Assembly: GCF_038957035.1 (NCBI RefSeq) | Contig: NZ_CP152412.1 | Span: 2,972,501-3,036,500 of the forward strand | Source of the DNA: Bradyrhizobium sp. B097 | GTDB lineage: Bacteria; Pseudomonadota; Alphaproteobacteria; Rhizobiales; Xanthobacteraceae | Reading direction: 5' to 3' | DNA length: 64,000 nt | In this document: in pieces, positions 25,818-34,426 of the stretch | How the letters are laid out: each line of letters opens with the position of its first letter | Numbering within the stretch: position 1 is the stretch's first letter | Program-made: the position numbers and the translations under genes | The notes under the pieces: model-generated | The model's database searches: none | Told to the model about the DNA's origin: nothing | The model's input: only the letters and a program-made list of their open reading frames with translations

Positions 25818-27323
25818 GTGACCCTCAGCGTGCCCGAATATCTCCAGTCGGACGCAACAGAACTCGCCCGTCTGGTGAGGGCCGGTGAGGTCTCGGTCAT
25901 GGAGCTTCTGGAGATCGCCGAGGCCCAACTCGCGCGCTTGAACCCAAAGCTCAACGCCGTCAATCTGACGATGGCGGCTGAGGCGCGGGCGCGAGCCGAG
26001 CAGTCTCTTGTCGGGCCCCTTGCCGGTGTTCCTCTGCTCATCAAGGACGCGATCCAGGATTATGCCGGTCTCCCGACTTCCAATGGCAGTCGCGCGTTCC
26101 GCCACATCATACCCGAGCAGCATTCCACGTTCGTGCAGCGCCTCATCGACGCGGGCGCTGTCATTATCGGCAAATCGAACACACCGGAGCTGGCGCTCAA
26201 GGGAGTTACCGATCCAAAGGCGTTCGGCGTGACGCGAAATCCCTGGGATCTTTCGCGCACGTCCGGCGGCTCCAGCGGCGGCTCGGCTGCTGCCGTCGCC
26301 GCAGGGATTGTGCCAATGGCCGGCGCCAACGATGGCGGCGGTTCAATCCGCATTCCGGCCGCCTGTTGCGGCCTGTTCGGGCTGCGGCCCTCGCGCGGCC
26401 GCGTTCCGCCCGGGCCGGGTGTCAGCGAAATCTGGGAGGGCGCTTCGAGCGATCACGTGCTGACACGCAGCGTCCGGGACTCAGCTTTGGCGCTCGACGT
26501 GCTTTCCGGACCCGCGGACGGCGATCCGTTCGTCGTTGCACCGCCCGCGGCCCCCTTTGTCGAAATGGCCGCGCGCGAGCCACGGCGGCTGCGCGTGGCG
26601 TTTAGTGCGATGTCTCCGCTGGACACCGACGTGCATCCAGAGGCCGTAGCGGCCGTGACCCAAGCGGCGAAACTCCTCACCTCACTTGGACACGAGGTGG
26701 TCGAGGATCGTCCGAGCTACGACGGACTGGCCCTCGCGCGCTGTTATCTCGAGATGTATTTCGGCCAGGTTGCGGCAACCCTCGCCGATGCCCGCGAAGC
26801 CGGTGCCAAGACCGAAGATTTCGAGTTGGCGACCCTTCTCCTCGAAGCATTGGGCAAAGCCGCCAGTGCAGGAGCGTATGTGCGCAGTCATCGGCGTTGG
26901 AACGAGTTTGGGCGCGCTCTCGGCCAGTTTCACCGGCGTTACGACCTCTTCCTGACACCAACGATCGCCTTTCCGCCGGTCGACCACGCCACGACAGTGA
27001 TGCCTGCCGCGCAGCGGACCGTCTTGTCGTTTCTGCTGAAGAGCGGACTGTTGGGTGTCATGGCTCGCATCGGCCTGATGGAGGGAGCGCTTGCCAACCT
27101 GGCGCGCCAGAACCTGACGCTCGTGCCCTTTACCCAACTCGCCAATTTGACGGGGACGCCGGCCATGAGCGTGCCACTGCATTGGACAGCCGAGGGCCTG
27201 CCGCTCGGCGTCCAGTTCATCGCTGCGTTCGGCAACGAAGCGCTTCTACTGCAGCTTGCCAGTCAGTTGGAACGCGTGCAGCCCTGGATGCAGCGGCTGC
27301 CGCCGCTGGCGTTTCCACCATGA
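25818..27323 (+). CDS. Amidase (amidase signature family)
   Basis: A 501-residue amidase starting with GTG at 25818; a nearby ATG at 25810 leads at once to a stop. The Ser-cisSer-Lys triad is visible: Lys76 in LLIKDAI, cis-Ser152 in SGGSSGGS and nucleophile Ser176 in DGGGSIRIPA, with the usual 24-residue spacing between the two serines. The family hydrolyses carboxylic amides to acid and ammonia in the cytoplasm. Sequence alone does not separate fatty-acid amide, aryl amide or peptide amide specificity. It is probably co-transcribed with the PPOX-like gene and may be controlled by the divergent AraC protein. Confidence 0.92.
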   Translation: MTLSVPEYLQSDATELARLVRAGEVSVMELLEIAEAQLARLNPKLNAVNLTMAAEARARAEQSLVGPLAGVPLLIKDAIQDYAGLPTSNGSRAFRHIIPEQHSTFVQRLIDAGAVIIGKSNTPELALKGVTDPKAFGVTRNPWDLSRTSGGSSGGSAAAVAAGIVPMAGANDGGGSIRIPAACCGLFGLRPSRGRVPPGPGVSEIWEGASSDHVLTRSVRDSALALDVLSGPADGDPFVVAPPAAPFVEMAAREPRRLRVAFSAMSPLDTDVHPEAVAAVTQAAKLLTSLGHEVVEDRPSYDGLALARCYLEMYFGQVAATLADAREAGAKTEDFELATLLLEALGKAASAGAYVRSHRRWNEFGRALGQFHRRYDLFLTPTIAFPPVDHATTVMPAAQRTVLSFLLKSGLLGVMARIGLMEGALANLARQNLTLVPFTQLANLTGTPAMSVPLHWTAEGLPLGVQFIAAFGNEALLLQLASQLERVQPWMQRLPPLAFPP

Positions 27324-27419
27324 GCAGGGCAGGCTGAGATTGCCCGGTTGCGGTCGAGCGCTGAACGCGTCTCGTCTCCGATTTTCTCCGATTTGCACCA
27401 GTTGAGAAACGTCAGGCGA

Positions 27420-28760
27420 TCATGCGATCGCTTGAACGGAGCTGGAGAAGACGCTCGGCGGCCGGTGCAGGCCATAATGGTCGCGCAGTGTCGTGCCGGC
27501 ATAGTCGTCGCGGAACAGGCCGCGTTTGCGCAGGATCGGGACGACCTGCTCGGCAAAGACGTCGAATCCACCGGGCAGCCAGGGCGGCATGACGTTGAAG
27601 CCGTCGGCGGCGCCGTTCTCGAACCAGGTCTGGATGTTGTCGGCGATCTTCTCCGGCGGGCCTGCAATCACCCAGTGGCCGCGCGCGCCGGCCAGGCGCT
27701 GGACGAGCTGGCGGATCGTCGGCTTCTCGCGATCGACGATGTCGACCACCAGCTTGAAGCGGCTGGCCACGCCGCGCGCACCATTGGTGTCGATCAGATG
27801 GCGCGGGAACGGGCCGTCGAGGTCGAAGCCGGAGAGATCGAGCCCGATCATCTGGCGTAGCTGGGTCAGCGAATATTCCGGCTGGATCAGTTCATTGAAC
27901 TCGTCCTGCAGCCGATCCGCTTCGGCTTGCGTACTGGCGATGAAGGGACTGATGCCCGGCAGGACCTTGATCTGATCGGGACTGCGGTCGAAGGCACGGG
28001 CTTGCCGCTTGATATCGGCGTAGAACTCCTGGGCGCTTGCCAGGGTCTGGTGCGCCGTGAAAATGGCTTCGGCAAAGCGTGCGGCAAAGGCACGGCCGTC
28101 GTCGGACGAACCAGCCTGCACATAGACCGGCCGTCCCTGAGGCGTCCGCGAGATATTGAGAGGGCCGCGGACGCGAAAGTGCTTTCCGGCGTGATTGACG
28201 GCGTGGATCTTGTCGGTGTCGGCGAAAACGCCCGAGACGGGATCGTTGATCAGTGCGTCGTCTTCCCAGCTGTCCCACAGCCTGGTGATGACATCGAGAT
28301 ATTCGCGCGCCCGCTCGTAGCGTTCATGATGCGGAGGATGCTCGGGCAGGCCGAAGTTTTGTGCCGCCTGCGCCGTGCTCGTCGTCACGATGTTCCAGCC
28401 GGCCCGGCCGCCGCTGAGATGATCGAGCGAGGCGAACAGCCGCGCGAGATTGTAAGGCTCAGTGTAGGTCGTCGACGCGGTTGCAATCAGGCCGATGCGA
28501 CTGGTGGCGACCGCGATGGCGGCAAGCCAGGTGATCGGCTCGAAGCGGAAGCGCTGGGCATAACGGACATTGTCGGCGAGCGCCGGCCCGTCGGCAAAGA
28601 AGATCGCGTCGAACTTGTGCGCCTCGGCCTTCTGCGCCAGCTCCTGGTAATAGGTGACGTCGAGGATCCGCTCCGCAGCGGAGCCCTTGTAGCGCCAGGC
28701 CGCCTCGTGATGGCCACCCGGATAGATAAAGAGATTGAGAGAAAGCTGTCGATCGCTCAT
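27420..28760 (-). CDS. NtaA/SnaA/DszA-family flavin-dependent monooxygenase (LLM class), copy 1
   Basis: A 446-residue luciferase-like monooxygenase. The ATG at 28760 opens with MSDRQLSLNLF, the normal family N-terminus; the longer upstream frame is not credible. Typical motifs are FDAIFFADGPALADN, IGLIATASTTYTEPYNLARLFASLDHLSGGRAGWNIVT and WDSWEDDAL, followed by GRPVYVQAGSS. These enzymes use reduced FMN from a separate reductase and oxygen to oxidise aminopolycarboxylates, sulfones or sulfides. In this sulfur-gene neighbourhood a DszA/DmoA-like role in C-S bond cleavage is likely, though unproven. It lies 28 nt after the methyltransferase gene in the same direction, so the two form an operon. 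Confidence 0.9.
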   Translation of the reverse strand: MSDRQLSLNLFIYPGGHHEAAWRYKGSAAERILDVTYYQELAQKAEAHKFDAIFFADGPALADNVRYAQRFRFEPITWLAAIAVATSRIGLIATASTTYTEPYNLARLFASLDHLSGGRAGWNIVTTSTAQAAQNFGLPEHPPHHERYERAREYLDVITRLWDSWEDDALINDPVSGVFADTDKIHAVNHAGKHFRVRGPLNISRTPQGRPVYVQAGSSDDGRAFAARFAEAIFTAHQTLASAQEFYADIKRQARAFDRSPDQIKVLPGISPFIASTQAEADRLQDEFNELIQPEYSLTQLRQMIGLDLSGFDLDGPFPRHLIDTNGARGVASRFKLVVDIVDREKPTIRQLVQRLAGARGHWVIAGPPEKIADNIQTWFENGAADGFNVMPPWLPGGFDVFAEQVVPILRKRGLFRDDYAGTTLRDHYGLHRPPSVFSSSVQAIA

Positions 28761-28788
28761 GCCTGTGGCTCGCGGAGTGTTGGGGTGG

Positions 28789-29604
28789 TCAGTTGCCGGT
28801 TGACGGCTTGTGTGCGAACGCGAAACGCAGGTAACGCTCCAGAGGCAGCCCTTCCGGTGTTCGTTTTGTTTCGACGAGGCGAGCAAACGCGCCGCGGATT
28901 TGTTCGCGTTCCGACGGTGAGAACGCCTCGAGGAAGTTGCCGAAGGCGCTGGCTTCCGACCATCGGAGCAACGAATTGACGTCTTCGTGCACGTCGGTCA
29001 GCGTTCGCAGCTCGCTGCGGTAAGCAGCGAAGCCGCCGATTGCGAACAGTGACCTGAGTTCGTCATCGGTCAGGCCGAGCAGCGGACTGGAGTCCTGGCG
29101 ATGATCGGCGAGTCCAGCCTCAGCGATGGCCCGGCGCAGCAGCACGCGGGACTGATGCGGACGGGATGGGTCCTGCACGTTGAGCCCGAGGCGACCACCG
29201 GGCTTGAGCACACGATGGATCTCCTGCAAGGCGCCGCGCTTGTCCGCAACCCAATGGAAGACGCTGTTGAGATAGACCGCATCGAATTGGTCGTCATCGA
29301 AGCCTGAGAGGTCTTCGGCCCGGCCGGTGCGGAATTGAAGATGATCCGATTGCCGAAGTCGCGCGATCTCGATGCGGCCCGGGAGCGGATCGATGCCGAT
29401 CACCCGGCCGTTCGGCCCGACCAGGCCGGCGACGAATTCGGCGAGCCGGCCGGTGCCCGTCCCGATATCGAGGACATGCTCGCCGGTCCTGATCGCCAAT
29501 GGCCCGATCAGGAACTTGCCGTGACGGAACTGAACCAGCCCCGCTTCATCATAGGAGCGAGCCAGCTCAGGCGTATCGTGTTCGAGGCTAATGACACCAC
29601 TCAT
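28789..29604 (-). CDS. Class I SAM-dependent methyltransferase
   Basis: A 271-residue methyltransferase with a Rossmann SAM-binding core: VLDIGTGTGRLAEFVAG (motif I, about residues 44-60), VIGIDPLPGRIEIAR (motif II), and the FDAVYLNSVFHWVADKRGALQEIHRVLKPGGRLGLNV block (about 106-143) common to UbiE/Coq5-like enzymes. The C-terminal third is helical and may select the substrate. Its substrate is not known. Co-transcription with a sulfur-type monooxygenase raises the possibility of S-methyl or small-molecule methylation, which is inference only. Confidence 0.85.
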   Translation of the reverse strand: MSGVISLEHDTPELARSYDEAGLVQFRHGKFLIGPLAIRTGEHVLDIGTGTGRLAEFVAGLVGPNGRVIGIDPLPGRIEIARLRQSDHLQFRTGRAEDLSGFDDDQFDAVYLNSVFHWVADKRGALQEIHRVLKPGGRLGLNVQDPSRPHQSRVLLRRAIAEAGLADHRQDSSPLLGLTDDELRSLFAIGGFAAYRSELRTLTDVHEDVNSLLRWSEASAFGNFLEAFSPSEREQIRGAFARLVETKRTPEGLPLERYLRFAFAHKPSTGN

Positions 29605-30011
29605 TTGCGGCGTGTCCTATCGTCCAAGATTGCGGCGCTATGTACACTTCGGCGTGCAAGCCATGCTTTGACTCTACGTCGGTGATCGCAAGCCTGTCGA
29701 TGAAATGAACTTGCATTGTTGCGTTGGAAGCCAGCATGAAGCGTGTGAGTTGATCGGCGATGATAGACGAGTGCATCCGTCACGGAGAAATCAGTGGGGC
29801 ACTCGTGCCGTTCCCGAGTGTCAGACGCTTCAATCTTTCTGCTCTCGCCCGCTGAAACGACGAGGAAAGCGACGATCGTCGCAAATATTTCAACGACTAC
29901 GTCGGCCACGAAGCGATCATTGCGCGCCGCGGAAAACAAAACTGGTTTCGTTTCATTGACTGGCGATCGATCGCTTTTACGATTTGCAACGTCAAAGCGA
30001 GGCCGATCATC
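29605..30011. other. Divergent promoter region of the methyltransferase and the flavin oxygenase
   Basis: 407 nt between two divergent genes with no supported coding sequence. Its composition is visibly more AT-rich than the neighbours between about 29800 and 30000. It should carry two promoters and possibly sulfur-responsive operator sites, but I could not fix their positions. Confidence 0.5.
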
Positions 30012-31448
30012 ATGCCGCAATCCGACCCCGACAGTGTTGCCCGTGAGGCGTTGCGTCTGATCGGACCCGATCCGCAAAACTGGGTGCCCGATCTGGACGG
30101 GATCGATCACAATGTGGTCGTCGTCGGCGGCGGACAATCCGGCTCGGCGTTTGCGTTCGCGCTTCGGCGGGCAGGGATCGGGAAGGTCTCGGTGATCGAT
30201 GCCGCGGCCGGCGGGACTGAGTCGGGAGTGTGGTTGACGAGTGCGCGCATGCATAAGCTTCGCACGCCGAAGTCCCTGCCGGGCCCGGAGCTTGGCGTTG
30301 CCGGTCTCGGGTTCCAGGCGTGGTACGAGGCGCGTTACAGTGCAGCCGCCTACGACGCGCTCGATCGCATTCTACGGCTCGACTGGGCGGCCTATCTCGA
30401 TTGGTACCGCAAGGTCACCGGTGTAGCGGTCCGTTACGCGACGCGGCTGGTTCGTATCGAGCCGGCGGGAGAGCATCTGCGGCTGCATCTGGAGCAAGGC
30501 GGCCGCGTCGCGGTCGAGACTGCGCGAAAACTGGTGCTTGCGACCGGCTTTGCCGGAAGCGGGGGCGCCATCATTCCGGACGCACTGCGCAATCTGCCGA
30601 AACAAATTCATGCGCATACCTCCGAGAGGATCGACTTCAGAACGCTGCGAGGTCGATCGGTGGCGGTGATCGGAAGCGCCGCGTCGGCGTTCGATGCTGC
30701 TGCCGTTGCGCTGGAAGCCGGAGCGCGCGACGTTCACCTTTATGCGCGGCGCGAGTCGCTGGCCTCGCTTCCGGTGATCCGGATCCGCGGCTATCCGGGG
30801 GCCTACGACAATTACGGGGCTTTGCCGGATGCCATGCGCTGGCAGCAGGCGATCCGCTTCCGCGACGCAGGCTCGACCCCGCCGCCGGATGCAATCTCGC
30901 GCGCCGTCGCGTTTCCCAATTTCCATCTCCATCTCGGCGCGCCGTGGAAGGCGGTGAGGCTCGAGGGCGGGCGTCCCGTCGCGGTGACGCCGCAGGGCGA
31001 ATTCGGGTTCGAGTTTGCCATCGCCGGTACCGGATATGCCGTGGACCTCGGCGCGCAGACCGAGCTTCGCGACTTTGCCGATGAGATCCTGCTGTGGCGC
31101 GACCGCTTCACGCCGCGCGACCAGGACAGGGATGAGACTCTCGCGGCGTATCCCTATCTGGGATCGGGCCATGAATATCTGGAGCGGGAGCCCGGCCGCG
31201 CGCCGTTCCTGAAGAATCTCCATGTCTTCAACCCGGCCGCCTTTGTCAGCTTCGGCCTGCCGGTTGGCGATGTCCCGAGCTTCAAGCGCGACATTCCCGC
31301 TGTTGTGGCGCGGATCAGCCGCGATCTGTTCCTGGCCGATCTGGCGGCGCATGAGGCGCGGATCAATGGGCCGATCGCCGACGATTTTGGTGCCGAGCTT
31401 TATGCGCCGGCGGTCTGGCGCCCACCGGAGCACGTCGCGGCCGAGTAG
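30012..31448 (+). CDS. FAD/NAD(P)-binding oxidoreductase, flavin monooxygenase-like
   Basis: A 478-residue flavoprotein. The FAD dinucleotide fold is at residues 35-50 (VVVVGGGQSGSAFAFAL), and a second Rossmann motif for NAD(P) lies near residues 217-230 (VAVIGSAASAFDAAAVAL), the two-fold plan of flavin-containing monooxygenases. A TGFAGSGG stretch sits between them. Such enzymes load NADPH-reduced flavin with oxygen and attack soft nucleophiles such as sulfides or amines. It heads a transcription unit with a TauD-like dioxygenase and a sulfonate-type ABC transporter, so an organosulfur substrate is plausible. The substrate is not determined by sequence. Confidence 0.82.
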   Translation: MPQSDPDSVAREALRLIGPDPQNWVPDLDGIDHNVVVVGGGQSGSAFAFALRRAGIGKVSVIDAAAGGTESGVWLTSARMHKLRTPKSLPGPELGVAGLGFQAWYEARYSAAAYDALDRILRLDWAAYLDWYRKVTGVAVRYATRLVRIEPAGEHLRLHLEQGGRVAVETARKLVLATGFAGSGGAIIPDALRNLPKQIHAHTSERIDFRTLRGRSVAVIGSAASAFDAAAVALEAGARDVHLYARRESLASLPVIRIRGYPGAYDNYGALPDAMRWQQAIRFRDAGSTPPPDAISRAVAFPNFHLHLGAPWKAVRLEGGRPVAVTPQGEFGFEFAIAGTGYAVDLGAQTELRDFADEILLWRDRFTPRDQDRDETLAAYPYLGSGHEYLEREPGRAPFLKNLHVFNPAAFVSFGLPVGDVPSFKRDIPAVVARISRDLFLADLAAHEARINGPIADDFGAELYAPAVWRPPEHVAAE

Positions 31449-31546
31449 AGCCCACACCATCAAGCCGGTTTGTTTGTCTCCGCCGTCGTTCCCGCGACCG
31501 GCGCATGGCGGAGCCTTGTCTGGGAGATCGCGGTGAGAACACGATC

Positions 31547-32476
31547 ATGAGCGACACGACTGTCATCGATAACGTCATTCCGCGTGCCGATATCGTCAAG
31601 CGTGCGGCGAGGCTTGGAGCGGAGATCAGGAGCGTCCAGCTGTCGGGTGACCTGTCCGACGAAATTATCCGCGCCATCAACCAGGTGCTGCTCGAGCACA
31701 AGGTGATCTTCTTCCGCGACCAGGAGCATCTCGACGATGCCGAGCAGGAACGCTTTGCGGTGCGGCTCGGCAGACTGGTGCCGCATCCGACGGTCGGCGC
31801 GATCAAGGGGACGTCCTCGATCCTGGAGCTGGATTCGGGACGCGGCGGCGGCCGGGCCGACCAATGGCACACCGACGTGACGTTCGTGGACGCCTATCCG
31901 AAGATCTCGGTGCTGCGCGGAGTGGTGATTCCGCCCTATGGCGGCGACACCGTCTGGTCGAGTACGGCCGCGGCCTATCTCGACCTGCCGGCGCCGCTGC
32001 GGCGGCTCGCCGACGAGCTTTGGGCAGTTCACAGCAACGCCTATGACTATGCGGTCAAGGCGCGCGCAAGCGAGGCCGACCGCAAGCATTTCGACGAAGT
32101 GTTCACCGGCACGATCTACGAGACCGAGCATCCCGTGGTGCGCGTTCACCCCGAGACCGGCGAGCGGACGCTGGTGCTCGGCAATTTCGTGCAGCGCTTC
32201 GTCGGTCTGCCGAAATATGATGGCCAGAAGCTGTTTGACCTGTTCCAGTCGCACATCACGGCGCCGGAGAACACCGTGCGCTGGAGCTGGAAGGCCGGCG
32301 ACGTCGCGATCTGGGATAACCGGGCAACCCAGCACTATGCGGTCAATGACTATGGTGACCAGCACCGCGTGGTGCGCCGCGCCACGATCGACGGCGAAGT
32401 TCCGGTATCGATCGACGGTCGCCACAGCGTGATGCGCATCAAGGCACCGAAGCAGCAGGCTGCGAAGGCGGCATGA
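31547..32476 (+). CDS. TauD/TfdA-family alpha-ketoglutarate dioxygenase
   Basis: A 309-residue non-haem iron dioxygenase. The ATG at 31547 gives the standard family N-terminus; an upstream frame from 31505 is an extension. Iron ligands are His108 and Asp110 (QWHTDVTF) and His263 (ATQHYAVND), and the HRVVRR arginines bind 2-oxoglutarate. TauD oxygenates taurine to release sulfite; relatives such as AtsK cleave alkyl sulfates. The VDAYPKISVLRG and GGDTVWSST motifs fit the TauD/AtsK branch. It sits between the flavin oxygenase and a sulfonate ABC transporter, so release of sulfite or sulfate from an imported organosulfur compound is the natural reading. Confidence 0.9.
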   Translation: MSDTTVIDNVIPRADIVKRAARLGAEIRSVQLSGDLSDEIIRAINQVLLEHKVIFFRDQEHLDDAEQERFAVRLGRLVPHPTVGAIKGTSSILELDSGRGGGRADQWHTDVTFVDAYPKISVLRGVVIPPYGGDTVWSSTAAAYLDLPAPLRRLADELWAVHSNAYDYAVKARASEADRKHFDEVFTGTIYETEHPVVRVHPETGERTLVLGNFVQRFVGLPKYDGQKLFDLFQSHITAPENTVRWSWKAGDVAIWDNRATQHYAVNDYGDQHRVVRRATIDGEVPVSIDGRHSVMRIKAPKQQAAKAA

Positions 32477-32504
32477 TCCGGCCGGATCGAGGGGAGTTGC
32501 GAAC

Positions 32505-33560
32505 ATGAATGCATTGATCCGAATCCTGCGCGCCCGGCGTTTCGCCGCACGCGCGGCCGCGCGGCTCATGCTGACCGGCGCCGTGGCGCTCGGGCTGGCG
32601 GCTCCGGCTGTTGCCGAGCCGCCGCTCGAAAAGACCGAGATTCGCTACCAGGGCTGGGCCGGCCAGGTGACGTTCACGGAATTGGCCGATGACCTCGGCT
32701 ATCTCGCGCCGCTGAAGCTCAAATGGGTCGGCAACACCATCAGCGGACCGCAGGACATCCAGACTGTCGTCACCGGCGATACCGACATCGGCGGTGCGTT
32801 CTATGGCGCGATTCTCAAGCTGATCGCGGCGAGAGCGCCGATCAAGGCGGTGATCGGCTATTACGGCTCCGACGCCAACACCTATCAGGGCTACTTCGTC
32901 AAGGACGACAGTCCGATCAAGACGGCGCGCGACCTGATCGGCAAGAAGGTTGCGGTCAATACGCTGGGCGCCCATCTCGAATTCGTGCTCCGCGAATATC
33001 TGGCACGGAATGGCCTCAGCGCCAGCGAGGCGAGGCAGGTGACGCTGGTGGCGATACCGCCGGTGACCGGTGAGCAGGTGTTGCGCCAAGGCCAGGTTGA
33101 AGTGAGTACGCTCAGCGGCGTGCTGCGCGACAAGGCGCTGGAGCGGGGCGGCATCCATTCGCTGTTCAACGATACCGATCTGTTCGGCCAGTTCACCGGC
33201 GGCGCCTATGTGCTGCGGGACAAATTCATCAAGGACAATCCCAATGCATCGCGCAAGCTGGTCGAGGGCATCTCGCGCGCGATCCAATGGGCGCAGACCA
33301 CGCCGCCGGAGGAGGTACGGGCCCGGTTCGAGAAGATCGTCGCGGAACGCAAGCGCAATGAGGATGCCTCCCCGATCAAATACTGGAAGAGCACCGGCGT
33401 CGCGTCGAAGGGCGGCCTGATCTCCGACGGTGAAATCCAGATCTGGATCGACTGGCTTGTGAAGGACGGCTTGTTCAAGCCGGGGCAGCTCAAGGCGTCG
33501 GATACCTATACCAACGAGTTCAACTATTTCCGTCCCGGCAGGACGGCGGAGGCGCGATGA
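32505..33560 (+). CDS. ssuA: Sulfonate/taurine-type ABC transporter substrate-binding protein
   Basis: A 351-residue NMT1/SsuA-like binding protein. GAGGGGAG precedes the ATG. A long signal peptide with an Arg-rich start ends near AVAEPP. Features include IRYQGWAGQVTF at the first strand, a TDIGGAFYGAILKLIAA segment and the DLIGKKVAVNTLGAHLEFVLREYL hinge found in nitrate/sulfonate/taurine receptors. It is followed directly by the ATPase and permease genes (4-nt and 8-nt overlaps), giving a complete importer. The assignment to sulfonates over nitrate or thiamine precursors rests on the neighbouring TauD, DszC and SsuD-like genes. Confidence 0.88.
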   Translation: MNALIRILRARRFAARAAARLMLTGAVALGLAAPAVAEPPLEKTEIRYQGWAGQVTFTELADDLGYLAPLKLKWVGNTISGPQDIQTVVTGDTDIGGAFYGAILKLIAARAPIKAVIGYYGSDANTYQGYFVKDDSPIKTARDLIGKKVAVNTLGAHLEFVLREYLARNGLSASEARQVTLVAIPPVTGEQVLRQGQVEVSTLSGVLRDKALERGGIHSLFNDTDLFGQFTGGAYVLRDKFIKDNPNASRKLVEGISRAIQWAQTTPPEEVRARFEKIVAERKRNEDASPIKYWKSTGVASKGGLISDGEIQIWIDWLVKDGLFKPGQLKASDTYTNEFNYFRPGRTAEAR

Positions 33561-34426
33561 CGACCTCGGCCAAGATCCGCTTCGAGCGGGTTCGCAAGGA
33601 ATTCGTGACAAGGGGCGAGGGTGGCCGGCCGGCGGGCCGCTTCACGGCGCTGGAAGACATCACGCTGGACGTTCGCTCAGGCGAATTCCTGGCGCTGGTC
33701 GGCCCGAGCGGTTGCGGCAAATCCACCTTGCTTGACCTCCTGGGCGGGCTCACCACGCCGACCAGCGGCCGCATTCTGCTCGACGGCCAGCCGATCACCG
33801 GGCCGGGCCGTGATCGCGGCATCGTATTCCAGCAATACGCGCTGTTTCCGTGGCGGACCGCGGCGCAGAATGTCGAGTTCGGGCTCGATATCGCCGGTCT
33901 CAAGGCCGGGCAGCGTCGTGAGGTCGCGCGGCATTTCCTCGATCTGGTCGGCCTGTCCGGCTTTGCCGACCGCTATCCGCATGAGCTCTCCGGAGGCATG
34001 AAGCAGCGCGTCGCGATCGCGCGAAGCCTCGCCTATGACCCGGAGGTGCTGCTGATGGACGAGCCGTTCGCCGCGCTCGATGCGCAGACGCGCGAAACGC
34101 TGCAAGGCGAGCTGCTGCGGATCTGGCGCGCCACCGGCAAGACCATCGTCTTCATCACCCATGGCATCGATGAGGCGGTCGTGCTCGGCCAACGGGTGGC
34201 GGTGATGACGTCGCGCCCGGGCCGCATCAAGCAAATCATCGACATTCCCGAGCGCTTGCGCAGCGAATCCGAAGACGTTCGCGCGCTGCCGGAGTTCGGT
34301 CAGGTGAGGCACGAGGTCTGGAGCCTGCTCCGCGACGAGGTGCAGAGGGCCCAGCAGGTCCAGTTGGCTGACGCCGCCGGCGTGCGTCGTCCGGGTCACG
34401 AAGTGACGGAGATTGCCCATGTCTAG
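33557..34426 (+). CDS. ssuB: Sulfonate-type ABC transporter ATP-binding protein
   Basis: A 289-residue ATPase of the nitrate/sulfonate/taurine importer group. Walker A GPSGCGKST is at residues 49-57, the Q-loop in FQQYALFPWR near 91-100, the signature LSGGMKQR at 144-151, Walker B LLMDEP at 165-170 and the switch His at 202. The ATGA overlap with ssuA couples translation. A 60-residue C-terminal tail after the core is longer than in E. coli SsuB and ends inside the permease start. Confidence 0.92.
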   Translation: MTTSAKIRFERVRKEFVTRGEGGRPAGRFTALEDITLDVRSGEFLALVGPSGCGKSTLLDLLGGLTTPTSGRILLDGQPITGPGRDRGIVFQQYALFPWRTAAQNVEFGLDIAGLKAGQRREVARHFLDLVGLSGFADRYPHELSGGMKQRVAIARSLAYDPEVLLMDEPFAALDAQTRETLQGELLRIWRATGKTIVFITHGIDEAVVLGQRVAVMTSRPGRIKQIIDIPERLRSESEDVRALPEFGQVRHEVWSLLRDEVQRAQQVQLADAAGVRRPGHEVTEIAHV

